Positions 1 through 8,175 of a stretch of 25,307 nucleotides of DNA are shown one piece after another. This DNA comes from Lachnospiraceae bacterium UBA1721 (lineage in GTDB: Bacteria; Bacillota; Clostridia; Lachnospirales; Lachnospiraceae): assembly GCA_002317155.1 (NCBI GenBank), contig DCIR01000002.1, positions 1 through 25,307 of the forward strand, in the 5' to 3' direction. The notes beneath the pieces are model-generated. The model did not search any database. It saw nothing but the letters and a program-made list of their open reading frames with translations, and was not told the origin of the DNA. Both the position numbers and the translations under genes were made by a program. Position 1 is the stretch's first letter. The number at the start of each line of letters is the position of its first letter.

Positions 1-958
1 TAGAGTCATCTATGTTCTGACAACCATAAATAATATGAGCAATATCTCCGTTATCATCATAATCACTTACGATAAATACGCCTTTAAACCAAGCATCAGC
101 AGCATCGCTATAGAAGTTTCTATCTATAGTTACAACATGCTTAAGTGCCTCAAGAATTGTGTCACAATCAAACCATTCTTTAAGCCCCTCTCTAAATTCT
201 ATTGCAACTGAGTTATCTACATTTGCTCTAAGGAACTCAAAGGCATTTGTGCATCGCTCAATCTTATCTACGTATTCATTTGAACTTATAAAACGGTACT
301 CTTGAGTTTTAACATCAATATAAATACTGAAATTGAATATCTTTCCAATACCCTCAATAATACGAATATGCTCTGCCTTTTCATGTTCAGCAGTAACTTC
401 TCTGTAACAGCCCATATATATTTCTAACGAACCATCTTCTCTACGGATAAATTCACCAGCACCAGTTACCCAGATAATACTGCCGTCTTTCTTCATCATT
501 CTATATTCTGCGTGAGATATATCTGGCAATTCTCTGTGAATTTTTACTGTGTCCCAAAACAGCTTTACAAGTAAGTCTCTTTCTTCCGGAATCAGAGTCT
601 TAATCCAGCTGTCAAATTCATTAGGTAAATCATCAAGGCCATCATAGCCTAACATTTCCCTTGTTCCATCAGTGAACTCAAAGCTTGTCATTTGCTCATT
701 TTCATCGAACTTACAAATATACATACCTGCCTTAAATCCACTTGCAAACATCTGCTCTCTGTGTCGTGACAATTTATACATCTCATTAGCAAGCCGACCA
801 CGACTATTTATTTCATCTATAAACTCTTTTGATTCATTAGGAAAATCCTCATATTTTAGTAGTTCAAAAGCTTTTCCTATTACCTGTCCTTTTTCAACCT
901 TAAACTGACCTACATTTCCATCTATCGAATCTACTGTATATGTGTTATATACTGCCAT
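1..958 (-). CDS. PAS-fold sensory protein, N-terminal part (cut by window edge)
   Basis: My translation gives 319 open codons with no stop before the window edge, so the C-terminus and output domain are missing. The start ATG (956-958) follows a GAAGGA-type ribosome binding site at good distance. Residues about 75-195 look like a PAS_3-type fold: a region around FEFTDGTREMLGYDG, then the C-terminal PAC signature with EYRMMKKDGSIIWVTG and MGCYREVTAEHEKAE. A second PAS-like segment seems to start near residue 200. There is no signal peptide or membrane helix, so it senses in the cytoplasm. In clostridia such proteins often end in GGDEF, EAL or histidine kinase domains, but none is visible here. 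A TATAAT hexamer lies upstream at 1007-1012. PAS assignment is fairly safe; the output is unknown. Confidence 0.75.
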   Translation of the reverse strand, partial: MAVYNTYTVDSIDGNVGQFKVEKGQVIGKAFELLKYEDFPNESKEFIDEINSRGRLANEMYKLSRHREQMFASGFKAGMYICKFDENEQMTSFEFTDGTREMLGYDGLDDLPNEFDSWIKTLIPEERDLLVKLFWDTVKIHRELPDISHAEYRMMKKDGSIIWVTGAGEFIRREDGSLEIYMGCYREVTAEHEKAEHIRIIEGIGKIFNFSIYIDVKTQEYRFISSNEYVDKIERCTNAFEFLRANVDNSVAIEFREGLKEWFDCDTILEALKHVVTIDRNFYSDAADAWFKGVFIVSDYDDNGDIAHIIYGCQNIDDS

Positions 959-1006
959 TTGATTTGACCATCCTTCTTTTGTTTTTATAAATAATTATCT
1001 GTCTAT

Positions 1007-1012
1007 ATTATA
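1007..1012 (-). promoter_or_regulatory. candidate -10 box for the PAS gene
   Basis: A perfect TATAAT on the minus strand lies about 50 bases before the PAS gene start. No good -35 hexamer is seen 16-18 bases upstream, so this rests on the -10 match alone. Confidence 0.35.
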
Positions 1013-1053
1013 ATACACACAAATGTAAAAAGGGACTAAAACAAAAATCAAAA

Positions 1054-2085
1054 TCACAGCCTGATGCTCTCAATCAATTCATGAGTCTCATCGCAACCAT
1101 GCTCCCAGTACATTATTCCGAGAAGTCCGTTCTCTTTGATGTATTCACATTTGGCAGCTATAGACTCAGGATCATCATAGCTGATAAAATCACTGCCATT
1201 GAATAAAAATGATGCCATAGCCTTATCATCCTTATAACGTACAAATCCGTTTTTATCTATAAACTCTTTTACCAACTGAGTGTACGAATAACCATATACA
1301 CCTTCACCCTTTGCCGACATCATAAGGCCATATTTTGAAAGTACATTATTGACATCCGCACCATCCTTTGTGTCTACTTCACGCCAAATTCTCGAATAAA
1401 ATGCTGCTCCGATGACTATCTTTTCCGCAGGCACACCTGCCTTGATAAAACGCTTCACACTATCATGTACACTGCGACCTTCAGTATCGCCTTCACTCGC
1501 ATACAAAGCGGTATGATGTCCTGCTACAAAACAACCTTCAGCTCGCATATCATAAGTCATCAGCTGCACATAATCACAAATATCTGCGACCTTATCCATT
1601 TCTGTATTGGCAATAAAAAACTCACCTGCACCTACCGCTACAGAAAGAATTCTGTCATTTCCCAGTGCATTACGAAGTTCCCCCAAGAGTAGCGTGTAAT
1701 TGGACTTATCAGCCGAATCTGATACTATTCCGCCCCAATCTATGCACGGATACTCCCAATCAATATCAATGCCGTCAAGCCCCTGCTCATCGACATATTT
1801 TGCACAGCTCTGGGCAAAAGCTTTTCTCCCGGCATCTGAGCGTGACATTTCCGAAAAGCCATCGGCACCCCAACCTCCGACAGACAACACAAATTTAATA
1901 GATGGATTCCATCGTTTTATTTGAGGAATCATATCCATATGTCGCAGTCCATCTGTACGAAGTAATCCATCAGAACCAATAAGTCCAAATGCAATATTTA
2001 TATGCGTAAGTATTTTTGCATCAGACTCTGTTATCTTAGTCAGCCCACCGAGGTAAGCATACGCTATTTTAAGCTTTTCTCCCAT
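1054..2085 (-). CDS. GH18 chitinase-like glycoside hydrolase, cytoplasmic
   Basis: The GH18 hallmarks are in order (numbered from the chosen start): SVGGWG at about 68-73, the catalytic DGIDIDWE at 104-111 with E111 as proton donor, QLMTYDM at 174-180, and a C-terminal MYWEHG with W327 closing the barrel. The family hydrolyses chitin, chitooligosaccharides or related N-acetylglucosamine glycans by substrate-assisted catalysis. About 343 residues is a bare catalytic barrel. No signal peptide or wall-binding module is present, so it probably acts in the cytosol on imported oligosaccharides; that is inference. Two ATGs are adjacent (2086-2088 and 2083-2085). GGAGG is only 3 bases before the first and 6 before the second, so the second is preferred. 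A strong hairpin separates it from the upstream operon. Confidence 0.88.
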   Translation of the reverse strand: MGEKLKIAYAYLGGLTKITESDAKILTHINIAFGLIGSDGLLRTDGLRHMDMIPQIKRWNPSIKFVLSVGGWGADGFSEMSRSDAGRKAFAQSCAKYVDEQGLDGIDIDWEYPCIDWGGIVSDSADKSNYTLLLGELRNALGNDRILSVAVGAGEFFIANTEMDKVADICDYVQLMTYDMRAEGCFVAGHHTALYASEGDTEGRSVHDSVKRFIKAGVPAEKIVIGAAFYSRIWREVDTKDGADVNNVLSKYGLMMSAKGEGVYGYSYTQLVKEFIDKNGFVRYKDDKAMASFLFNGSDFISYDDPESIAAKCEYIKENGLLGIMYWEHGCDETHELIESIRL

Positions 2086-2137
2086 CATTTGCCTCCAAAT
2101 GTTTTCAATCAGCTTACTGAATTAAAAACATCAATAC

Positions 2138-2183
2138 AGCTTGGAAATAAATTTGAATATTTTTTCAAATTTATTTTCAAGCT
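2138..2183 (-). terminator. long hairpin overlapping the end of the small acidic gene
   Basis: Arms 2138-2157 and 2164-2183 pair over 20 positions with one G-U wobble and a 6-base loop. The stem includes the last codon and stop of the gene ending at 2177. On the minus strand no clear U-tract follows, so it may be a processing or attenuation structure rather than a classical terminator. Confidence 0.5.
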
Positions 2184-2455
2184 TCCCCTTCCATCTCTTC
2201 AACAGCTCGATAATAATTATCCATCCACTGTGACATCTCATCTGACATTGCTCCGGAAGCGTCAATAGCCTCTATATCCTCAGGCCATTCATCACCCTCA
2301 TCCAGTTCCTGTGCAAGCAACCAATTATCCGCACATTCAAAGCTGATCTCTCTGCCAAAATCATTTTCTAATGTAACCAGTACCATCAGAGGTTCTCCCG
2401 GCATACGTTCCTCACAACCGTAATCAGTTTCCTCTATTGATGTAATAGTCCACAT
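2177..2455 (-). CDS. small acidic protein of unknown function
   Basis: This 92-residue, strongly acidic protein has no signal peptide or membrane helix. It starts MWTITSIEETDYGCEE and its first half looks like beta strands (LMVLVTLENDFGREISF); the second half is rich in Asp and Glu. I recall similar short clostridial proteins annotated only as hypothetical, and I cannot give a function. The start has AGAAGGA upstream at good spacing. It begins 17 bases after the Nudix gene ends, so the two are almost surely cotranscribed. Its stop codon lies inside a 20-bp hairpin. Confidence 0.75.
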   Translation of the reverse strand: MWTITSIEETDYGCEERMPGEPLMVLVTLENDFGREISFECADNWLLAQELDEGDEWPEDIEAIDASGAMSDEMSQWMDNYYRAVEEMEGEA

Positions 2456-2472
2456 AATACGTTTCCTTCTTT

Positions 2473-2964
2473 CTATTTTTCGCCCGGGTAGCTAATCTCA
2501 GCTCCCCACTCTCTGATTTCCTCAAAGAAACCATCGACACTCAACAAACCATACCCCCACAAGAATGCGCGGTCCTTCTCACTAATCTCTTTAAGGCTCA
2601 TCCATAACACTTCCTTCAATGGCGGATTGTCCACGCCTGCCTCCTCAGGATCATATCCCAAAATCGGCTCCTGATCATCAGGTATACTCACCTCAAATGA
2701 ATACTCCTCGCCATCATCCTTATACAATACACTCAACGGTCTAACAATTGTTCCGGTAAGTCCACATTCCTCATTAAGCTCACGAATGGCTGCCTGTTCA
2801 GGTGTCTCGCCGGCTTCAATCCCACCCCCGGGAACTGTATAAAAATATCTTCCGAAATAGAACACCTTCTCCATAAGTATCTTGCCTTCTCTGACAACAA
2901 TACATACCGCACGGTTTCTTTTCTTAAGATAGTATTCTTCTTCCTTAGTTAGTCCTTCCCCCAT
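2473..2964 (-). CDS. Nudix hydrolase
   Basis: The 163-residue protein carries a complete Nudix box, from G47 through E53 to RELNEECGL at 61-69, matching G-x5-E-x7-REUxEExGU. The box binds divalent metal and catalyses hydrolysis of nucleoside diphosphates linked to another group (NTPs, sugar nucleotides, ADP-ribose and so on). Substrate cannot be told from the sequence. The start ATG has GGAGGG 6 bases upstream. It is the first gene of a two-gene operon with the small acidic protein. It is cytoplasmic, with no signal or membrane segment. Confidence 0.9.
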   Translation of the reverse strand: MGEGLTKEEEYYLKKRNRAVCIVVREGKILMEKVFYFGRYFYTVPGGGIEAGETPEQAAIRELNEECGLTGTIVRPLSVLYKDDGEEYSFEVSIPDDQEPILGYDPEEAGVDNPPLKEVLWMSLKEISEKDRAFLWGYGLLSVDGFFEEIREWGAEISYPGEK

Positions 2965-3060
2965 ACTACTCCCTCCTATACGATGCAGGCCTAATCGATA
3001 AAGTCTTCAAATATCCATTCGTGCAATCACGATTTCTACTTGACACTTTCCTATACAAAA

Positions 3061-3087
3061 ACGGATGGATTATTACAAATCCATCCG
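3061..3087 (-). terminator. rho-independent terminator
   Basis: A perfect 9-bp stem (arms 3062-3070 and 3079-3087, 8-base loop) is followed on the minus strand by TTTTTGT. It would end transcripts coming from the channel gene at 3284-5347 and the remnant at 3107. Confidence 0.85.
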
Positions 3088-3106
3088 CTAATAATCATGT
3101 ATTTAA

Positions 3107-3223
3107 TTATACCATACCCATCAGAAAATCATAAGATTTTTTAGCATCTGCAAGGACATCATCATAAGTATCAGCATCGATAAATGTAGGCGCTCCCGAT
3201 TTACCATCTATGCTTATCCCCCA
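3107..3223 (-). pseudogene. startless reading-frame remnant behind the channel gene
   Basis: The 319 bases between the Nudix and channel genes hold a terminator and this open stretch of 38 codons, ending ADAKKSYDFLMGMV and a stop at 3107-3109. It has protein-like composition (TFIDADTYDDVLADAKK), but directly upstream in frame is a stop (3224-3226), and no ATG, GTG or TTG with a ribosome binding site precedes the body. It lies in the same frame as the channel gene, separated from its stop (3284-3286) by about 20 codons and the second stop. It may be the eroded C-terminus of a lost gene. I do not recognise the family. Confidence 0.35.
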
Positions 3224-3283
3224 TTATTCATCCGATATAGACTTATCTGAACACACTTTCCGCATTACCTTATTTTGCTCAGA

Positions 3284-5347
3284 TTACTCCTCTGTCTTTA
3301 AGAAGAATACAAGCTCGTCCTCAGGATTGAGTTCGATTACCTCGCTGTCATTCTTGTTATCATCATCCGTCATATTAAGCAGGTCTGTATTGTCCAATCC
3401 GTCCTTACCGCCATTTGTTCTGGCAAAGATATAAGCAAGCGCCTGCTCATCATCACCAAATTTCTTAATAAGTCCAAGAGGCAATACCAATCCGCCGGTC
3501 ATCCAGTAAATACTGAGAATCAACTCACGCTTTGACTTATACTCAACCTTTTCCTTAAGTCCAAGCAAGGTGCCTGCTCTGAGGCAAAGGAAATCACCTG
3601 CATCGGGCTCAGCCTCTGCATCCGGATCCTCGTCTCCGTCATCACCTACCGCAGTAATCATATCAATAAGGACACCAAGACGGCTGGGATTCTTACCAAG
3701 CTGAGCATAAAGATGTCCCAGGAAGTCATCACTGACAAGTGTCTGGTCATTGTTCTTAGACTGTATAATACTACGATTCTGTGAATCAAGAATCTCGACC
3801 ATAACGTCAACCTTCTGGTTCTGTCTGAAAGCTGTCTTAAGATCAGTCCAATAGATAAGAGGCTTAGCATCAACACACTCATCAGATACGTCATCCTCTG
3901 ACAGGAATACTATTGTCTCCGCATTTTCTTTAGTAGCATCTCCAAGCTCAGGCATAGGATTAAAGATATCATTAACCTTGATATAGCTATATTTGTCAGG
4001 CATAAGGATAGGCGCATATTCATCATCCTCATAGTAAGCCTTGAGCTTATCTTCCTCATCTGCTGTCGAAGCCAAAATAACGTGAAGTCCCTCATTTTCA
4101 TACTTCAGCTTGAATCCGATAAGATTCTTTAAGATATAAGGGAGCTTCTCATTGATACCGACAATTATAATCTCCTGCTTATCAAAGATACAGTTAGGAG
4201 CAACAATACTTTCAGGATTCTGATACTTCTCAATAATCTTCTTAACCATATCTACATCTTTGGTTCTTCTGCCGATTTCCTCTTCATCCTCAGCCACATA
4301 GATTCTCTTATCATCCATATCATAAAGAGGAATTACTGACTGATTATACATAAGGTCTTCGTCAATATCTCCGTCACCTTCGCGGTCACAGATATAAAGC
4401 TCTACACCCTCAAAGCTAAAGAGCTGCTGAAGTACACCGTACAAAGAAGGCATAACCGAAGTAATCGCAATCAGATAACCCATAATCTGATTGTAATTAA
4501 CAAATACAGATGCCGGATTATTTCCGTCGGTGTTATATGACTCAACAAGCTGCTCCATATTGCCGTTGCTTGTCTCAATTACAATATTGGGAGTATAGTT
4601 GTTATTCTCCTTCTTGGCGGTATTAAGATACCAATTCAGGAACATGAAAAGCTTTGAAAGATAGAAATCCTTGTCAAGATGCTTACTGTTGCTGTCCATC
4701 TCCTTGGGAGTCATTACGAGTACAGTCTGCGCATCCTTAATATTAATCTTATCAAGATCAATTTCTGACATTGGATCACCGTTTCTTACGATGATATTTT
4801 TGAATTTTTTCTTACTGCCCTTGCTCTTATACATATTGCCGATATCATCAAGAATCTGATGCTTATCGTAATCTGACAGGATAACTACATAAGTGCTGTC
4901 CATATCATCAAAGCAGTAATCAACTATCATTGAAGGCACCTTGTTATTATAGTTAAGAACTACAATATGATCCTTCATTTTAAGCACATTATCACTGTTA
5001 GCAGAACGTTCGAGAATTCTCTGAATGAAGCTGGTAATAAGACCGACAGTACCACCGGTAAGTGAGATCATACCAAGCAATACTACTATGGTAGTAAGAT
5101 AAAGCGATAATGTAGCATCTGAATAAACATATCTACCTGAAGGGTTAACCATCAGCGTAAATGCAAGCTTAATCAACTCAAAAACACTTCTGTCATCATT
5201 TTCAGGCAGAAACGAAATCAGCAAAGCCGAAAAACCGATAAATATAATATTGAAAATAATTACTGATAACAATACGAATCCAATTGAATGGTTTTCCTTA
5301 AACACACTCCAACGGTTCTTCGCTCTGTTTTTTCTGTCGTCACTCAT
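3284..5347 (-). CDS. CASTOR/POLLUX-type ion channel with two RCK-like domains
   Basis: The order fits the CASTOR/POLLUX (DMI1-like) family: a membrane helix at about 22-47, a pore-helix-like segment at 54-70 ending VNPSGR where the family has a DPG-type motif, a second helix at about 81-108, then DHIVVLNYN at 126-134 opening a first RCK/Rossmann-like domain. A second nucleotide-fold strand, IIIVGINEKLPYIL, starts near 393. These proteins form tetrameric cation channels gated by cytosolic ligand-binding rings. There is no GYG potassium filter. At 687 residues the protein is near the bacterial family size, and its last third is acidic. GAGGTG precedes the start. It appears monocistronic, with a 22-base dyad at 5387-5408 upstream and a terminator at 3061-3087. 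The family is likely; ion and ligand are unknown. Confidence 0.82.
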   Translation of the reverse strand: MSDDRKNRAKNRWSVFKENHSIGFVLLSVIIFNIIFIGFSALLISFLPENDDRSVFELIKLAFTLMVNPSGRYVYSDATLSLYLTTIVVLLGMISLTGGTVGLITSFIQRILERSANSDNVLKMKDHIVVLNYNNKVPSMIVDYCFDDMDSTYVVILSDYDKHQILDDIGNMYKSKGSKKKFKNIIVRNGDPMSEIDLDKINIKDAQTVLVMTPKEMDSNSKHLDKDFYLSKLFMFLNWYLNTAKKENNNYTPNIVIETSNGNMEQLVESYNTDGNNPASVFVNYNQIMGYLIAITSVMPSLYGVLQQLFSFEGVELYICDREGDGDIDEDLMYNQSVIPLYDMDDKRIYVAEDEEEIGRRTKDVDMVKKIIEKYQNPESIVAPNCIFDKQEIIIVGINEKLPYILKNLIGFKLKYENEGLHVILASTADEEDKLKAYYEDDEYAPILMPDKYSYIKVNDIFNPMPELGDATKENAETIVFLSEDDVSDECVDAKPLIYWTDLKTAFRQNQKVDVMVEILDSQNRSIIQSKNNDQTLVSDDFLGHLYAQLGKNPSRLGVLIDMITAVGDDGDEDPDAEAEPDAGDFLCLRAGTLLGLKEKVEYKSKRELILSIYWMTGGLVLPLGLIKKFGDDEQALAYIFARTNGGKDGLDNTDLLNMTDDDNKNDSEVIELNPEDELVFFLKTEE

Positions 5348-5386
5348 ATCCTCACCTCATGAAATAATCTATTCGCACATCATTCT

Positions 5387-5408
5387 TTTGCATATATTTA
5401 TGTGCAAA
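5387..5408 (-). promoter_or_regulatory. dyad symmetry upstream of the channel gene
   Basis: The sequence has the form TTTGCA-N-ATA-NN-TAT-N-TGCAAA, a 22-base symmetric site 40-61 bases before the channel start codon. The size and position fit an operator for a dimeric regulator. No regulator gene is nearby. Confidence 0.35.
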
Positions 5409-5517
5409 CCATACTCAATAAATATATCGCATTGGCACCCTCGTGACAATAAATTTTCGTCTGTATTTCATATTTAGGATAATCGTCTTATATTCAACTT
5501 CCACATATCATGTACAT

Positions 5518-8175
5518 CTATTTTTTGATAAAGCTTCCTTCGTCAGACTTGCACACTTCTATCTGCTTTCCGATAGTGCTCTCAAGCAGCTGCACATGGC
5601 TGATTATACCTATCATACTGTTTGTCTCTCGAACGCATGCCAGCACATCCATCGCATCACCTATTGATTCATCATCCAATGTACCGAAACCTTCATCAAT
5701 AAACAATGCCTCTATCTGAATACCTGATTTTTGCGCTACGGAAGACATGCCGATAGAAAGCGCCAGTGATACCAAGAACTTCTCTCCACCCGAAAGCATC
5801 GCTACATTTCTTCCCTTTTCAAGCGGCTTACGGTTATCGTGTGCTATCAGTTCGAGTCCGCGCTTATTTCCGGCCGATTTATCATTGGTTCTCACTATCT
5901 GATATCGACCATTGTGAACGTGCTTAAGCATATTATTAGCTTCGGAGATAACCTGATTAAACATAATACCAAGAACATATCTCTTAAAGCCTATACCTGT
6001 ATCTCCACGAAGCTGCTTGGCAAACTTAAGATCCGCCTCAGCCGCATCAAGCTTGCCCTTATACTGCGCTTCCATTCCTTTAAGCTTTTTAACCTTGTCA
6101 TCAAGACGCTTTATTTTGCTGTCGTTAGCACTCTTTGCCCCGGTATACTCTTTATTCTTAGCATCAATTTCAGCCTGTCTGTTATCAAAGCAATTCTTAT
6201 CCGGCTCTGTATATTTAACCAGTTCGGATGCTATCGCTTCCAGATCTGCCGTAACATTTTTAAGTTCAGTATTATATGCGACTAAATCTTCGCGAATCGC
6301 CTTTTGTTCCTCGGCACTTAGCATAATGGTCTTAACCGATTCCACAGAATCGTAACCCTGCTTTGCCAATTCATCATTGAGCGTTTTCGTAGCTCTGTCG
6401 CATTCTTCCTTTGCCTTTTTGTACTCACCCTCTGCATTGGCAATATCACTTTTTACTGTGGCAAGATTCTTGGTTGCATCATTAAATGCCTGTGTAATAC
6501 TTTCAAGCTTATTATTGTAATCTCTTATTATCGCTTTACACTTATCTATAGCACTCTCAAGCTCACTAATGGTAGTGATGCCTTCTATCATTCCGCCCTT
6601 ACTGTTCTCCCACGCCTTTTGAGCATTGATATATAAATCATGTCGGGCACGCTCATCATCCTGTGCCAGCTTTAACGCTGCTACCTTCGCCTCTTTATCG
6701 TTATTAGCATCGGTAAAACATTTATTGGCCTTCTCTCTGGCTGCCTCAGCCTCGTCTACCTGCTCTTTAGATACACTGCCGTCAATCTTTGCCGCCGGTT
6801 CCGGATGATGCGTATTACCGCATACAGGGCACTTCTCACCTTCTGTCAGTTCAGACGCAATCTCACCATAAATACCCGCAAAATAACGCTGTCTGGTATC
6901 AGCTGCTTCCTTGTCTTTTCTCTCCAGATCCTCATAAGCAGACTTCGCACGCTCAATTGCATCCTCTGAAGCCTTTACAGCTGCTTTCGAATTATTTTCC
7001 GCGATGCTCCATTCCTTCTTAGCTTTTTCTGCCTCAGCCATAAGCTGGTCGATATTCTCATAAATCGAACGTTTAGCCTCCAGCTCACCAATCTGCTTAT
7101 TCATGGCCTCAACAGGCGAACTGTTCTCCAGTTCTTTCTTGGCTGAATCTGTAGCTTTTAGATGATCCTCAGCAGGAATCAACTGCGCCTGCTTATTGTC
7201 TAATGCTTTGCTTCTTTCACTACAGCTTTTTTGAGTCTTCTCCCAGTCATCTATATAATCAGTGAATATGTCCACCTTTTCAGCAGCAGATACCTTTGAT
7301 TCTTTTTGTTTGTAAATATCTGCCTGCTCCTGCAGTGTAACCTTCTGTTTTTCTAATTTATGCAGATTATCAAATTTACCGGCAAGCTCTCTATCTGAAT
7401 TTAACTGTTTTTGCTTAGCATCAGCATTATATTGTTCAAAATCCGCATCAAGCAGCTTATTAACCTCTCGGATTTCTACAACGCACTGTTCGAGTTCTTC
7501 TATCGACTTATATTCACCTTCTTCTGCAAGCGATGAATCCACAGCCTTTTTCATATCGTCGAGAGCAGTCTTACGCGCCTGCGCCTTATCGAAAAATGCA
7601 TCTGCATATTTGCCCCAGATATCGGCATCAAATATTTTAGTAAGAATCTCTTCCTTGCTGGCCGAATCTGCTGTCAAAAACTTCTCAAACTGTCCCTGCG
7701 GAAGAAGTACTACCTGACGAAACTGTTCTTTGCTAAGGCCGATAAGCTCCTCAGCCTTGTCAGTCACTTCCTTCTCCTTGGCATTTTCGAGCATAGTGAT
7801 AAACACACCGTCTGCATTGCGCAACGAAACATCAAACTCGGTGTGATAATTCTTAGTTTTCTTAAACAGTCTTCTGGTAAAACGATATACATCGCCATGC
7901 ACTTCGAATGTAAATTCAACCTCGGTATTGGTTGTATCATCGGCCTGATTACAGCGCCATTCCTCAAAATCATTTCTACCGGTTTTAGACTTACTGTCTG
8001 TACCGCTACCACCACCGTAAAGAGCAAAAGTCATTGCATCAAAAATGGTAGTCTTACCGCTTCCGGTAGGTCCTTTAATCAGGAAAAGTCCGTACTTGGC
8101 CAAATCCTCAAAATCTATTACTTCACGGTCTTTATATGGTCCAAAAGCCTGGAATTCCAAACGTAAAGGTTTCAT
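5518..8175 (-). CDS. sbcC: SbcC, Rad50-like ATPase of the SbcCD nuclease
   Basis: SbcC is the SMC-type ATPase that, with SbcD, cuts DNA hairpins and blocked double-strand ends. Visible parts: Walker A GPTGSGKT at 35-42, Q-loop region LLPQGQFEKFL near 157-167, long coiled coils, the zinc hook CPVC at 449-452, the ABC signature LSGGEK at about 794-799, Walker B ALFIDE ending at E828, and the H-loop H860. The 885 residues are shorter than the roughly 1050-1130 of well-known SbcC proteins; the saving is in the coiled coil. The start overlaps the sbcD stop by one base (TGATG), implying translational coupling. It is the last gene of the MBL-sbcD-sbcC operon. Confidence 0.96.
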   Translation of the reverse strand: MKPLRLEFQAFGPYKDREVIDFEDLAKYGLFLIKGPTGSGKTTIFDAMTFALYGGGSGTDSKSKTGRNDFEEWRCNQADDTTNTEVEFTFEVHGDVYRFTRRLFKKTKNYHTEFDVSLRNADGVFITMLENAKEKEVTDKAEELIGLSKEQFRQVVLLPQGQFEKFLTADSASKEEILTKIFDADIWGKYADAFFDKAQARKTALDDMKKAVDSSLAEEGEYKSIEELEQCVVEIREVNKLLDADFEQYNADAKQKQLNSDRELAGKFDNLHKLEKQKVTLQEQADIYKQKESKVSAAEKVDIFTDYIDDWEKTQKSCSERSKALDNKQAQLIPAEDHLKATDSAKKELENSSPVEAMNKQIGELEAKRSIYENIDQLMAEAEKAKKEWSIAENNSKAAVKASEDAIERAKSAYEDLERKDKEAADTRQRYFAGIYGEIASELTEGEKCPVCGNTHHPEPAAKIDGSVSKEQVDEAEAAREKANKCFTDANNDKEAKVAALKLAQDDERARHDLYINAQKAWENSKGGMIEGITTISELESAIDKCKAIIRDYNNKLESITQAFNDATKNLATVKSDIANAEGEYKKAKEECDRATKTLNDELAKQGYDSVESVKTIMLSAEEQKAIREDLVAYNTELKNVTADLEAIASELVKYTEPDKNCFDNRQAEIDAKNKEYTGAKSANDSKIKRLDDKVKKLKGMEAQYKGKLDAAEADLKFAKQLRGDTGIGFKRYVLGIMFNQVISEANNMLKHVHNGRYQIVRTNDKSAGNKRGLELIAHDNRKPLEKGRNVAMLSGGEKFLVSLALSIGMSSVAQKSGIQIEALFIDEGFGTLDDESIGDAMDVLACVRETNSMIGIISHVQLLESTIGKQIEVCKSDEGSFIKK

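Noticed and set aside
5839..6285. 148-codon plus-strand frame
   Set aside because: Antisense to the SbcC coiled-coil region, with no start signal and no recognisable domain.
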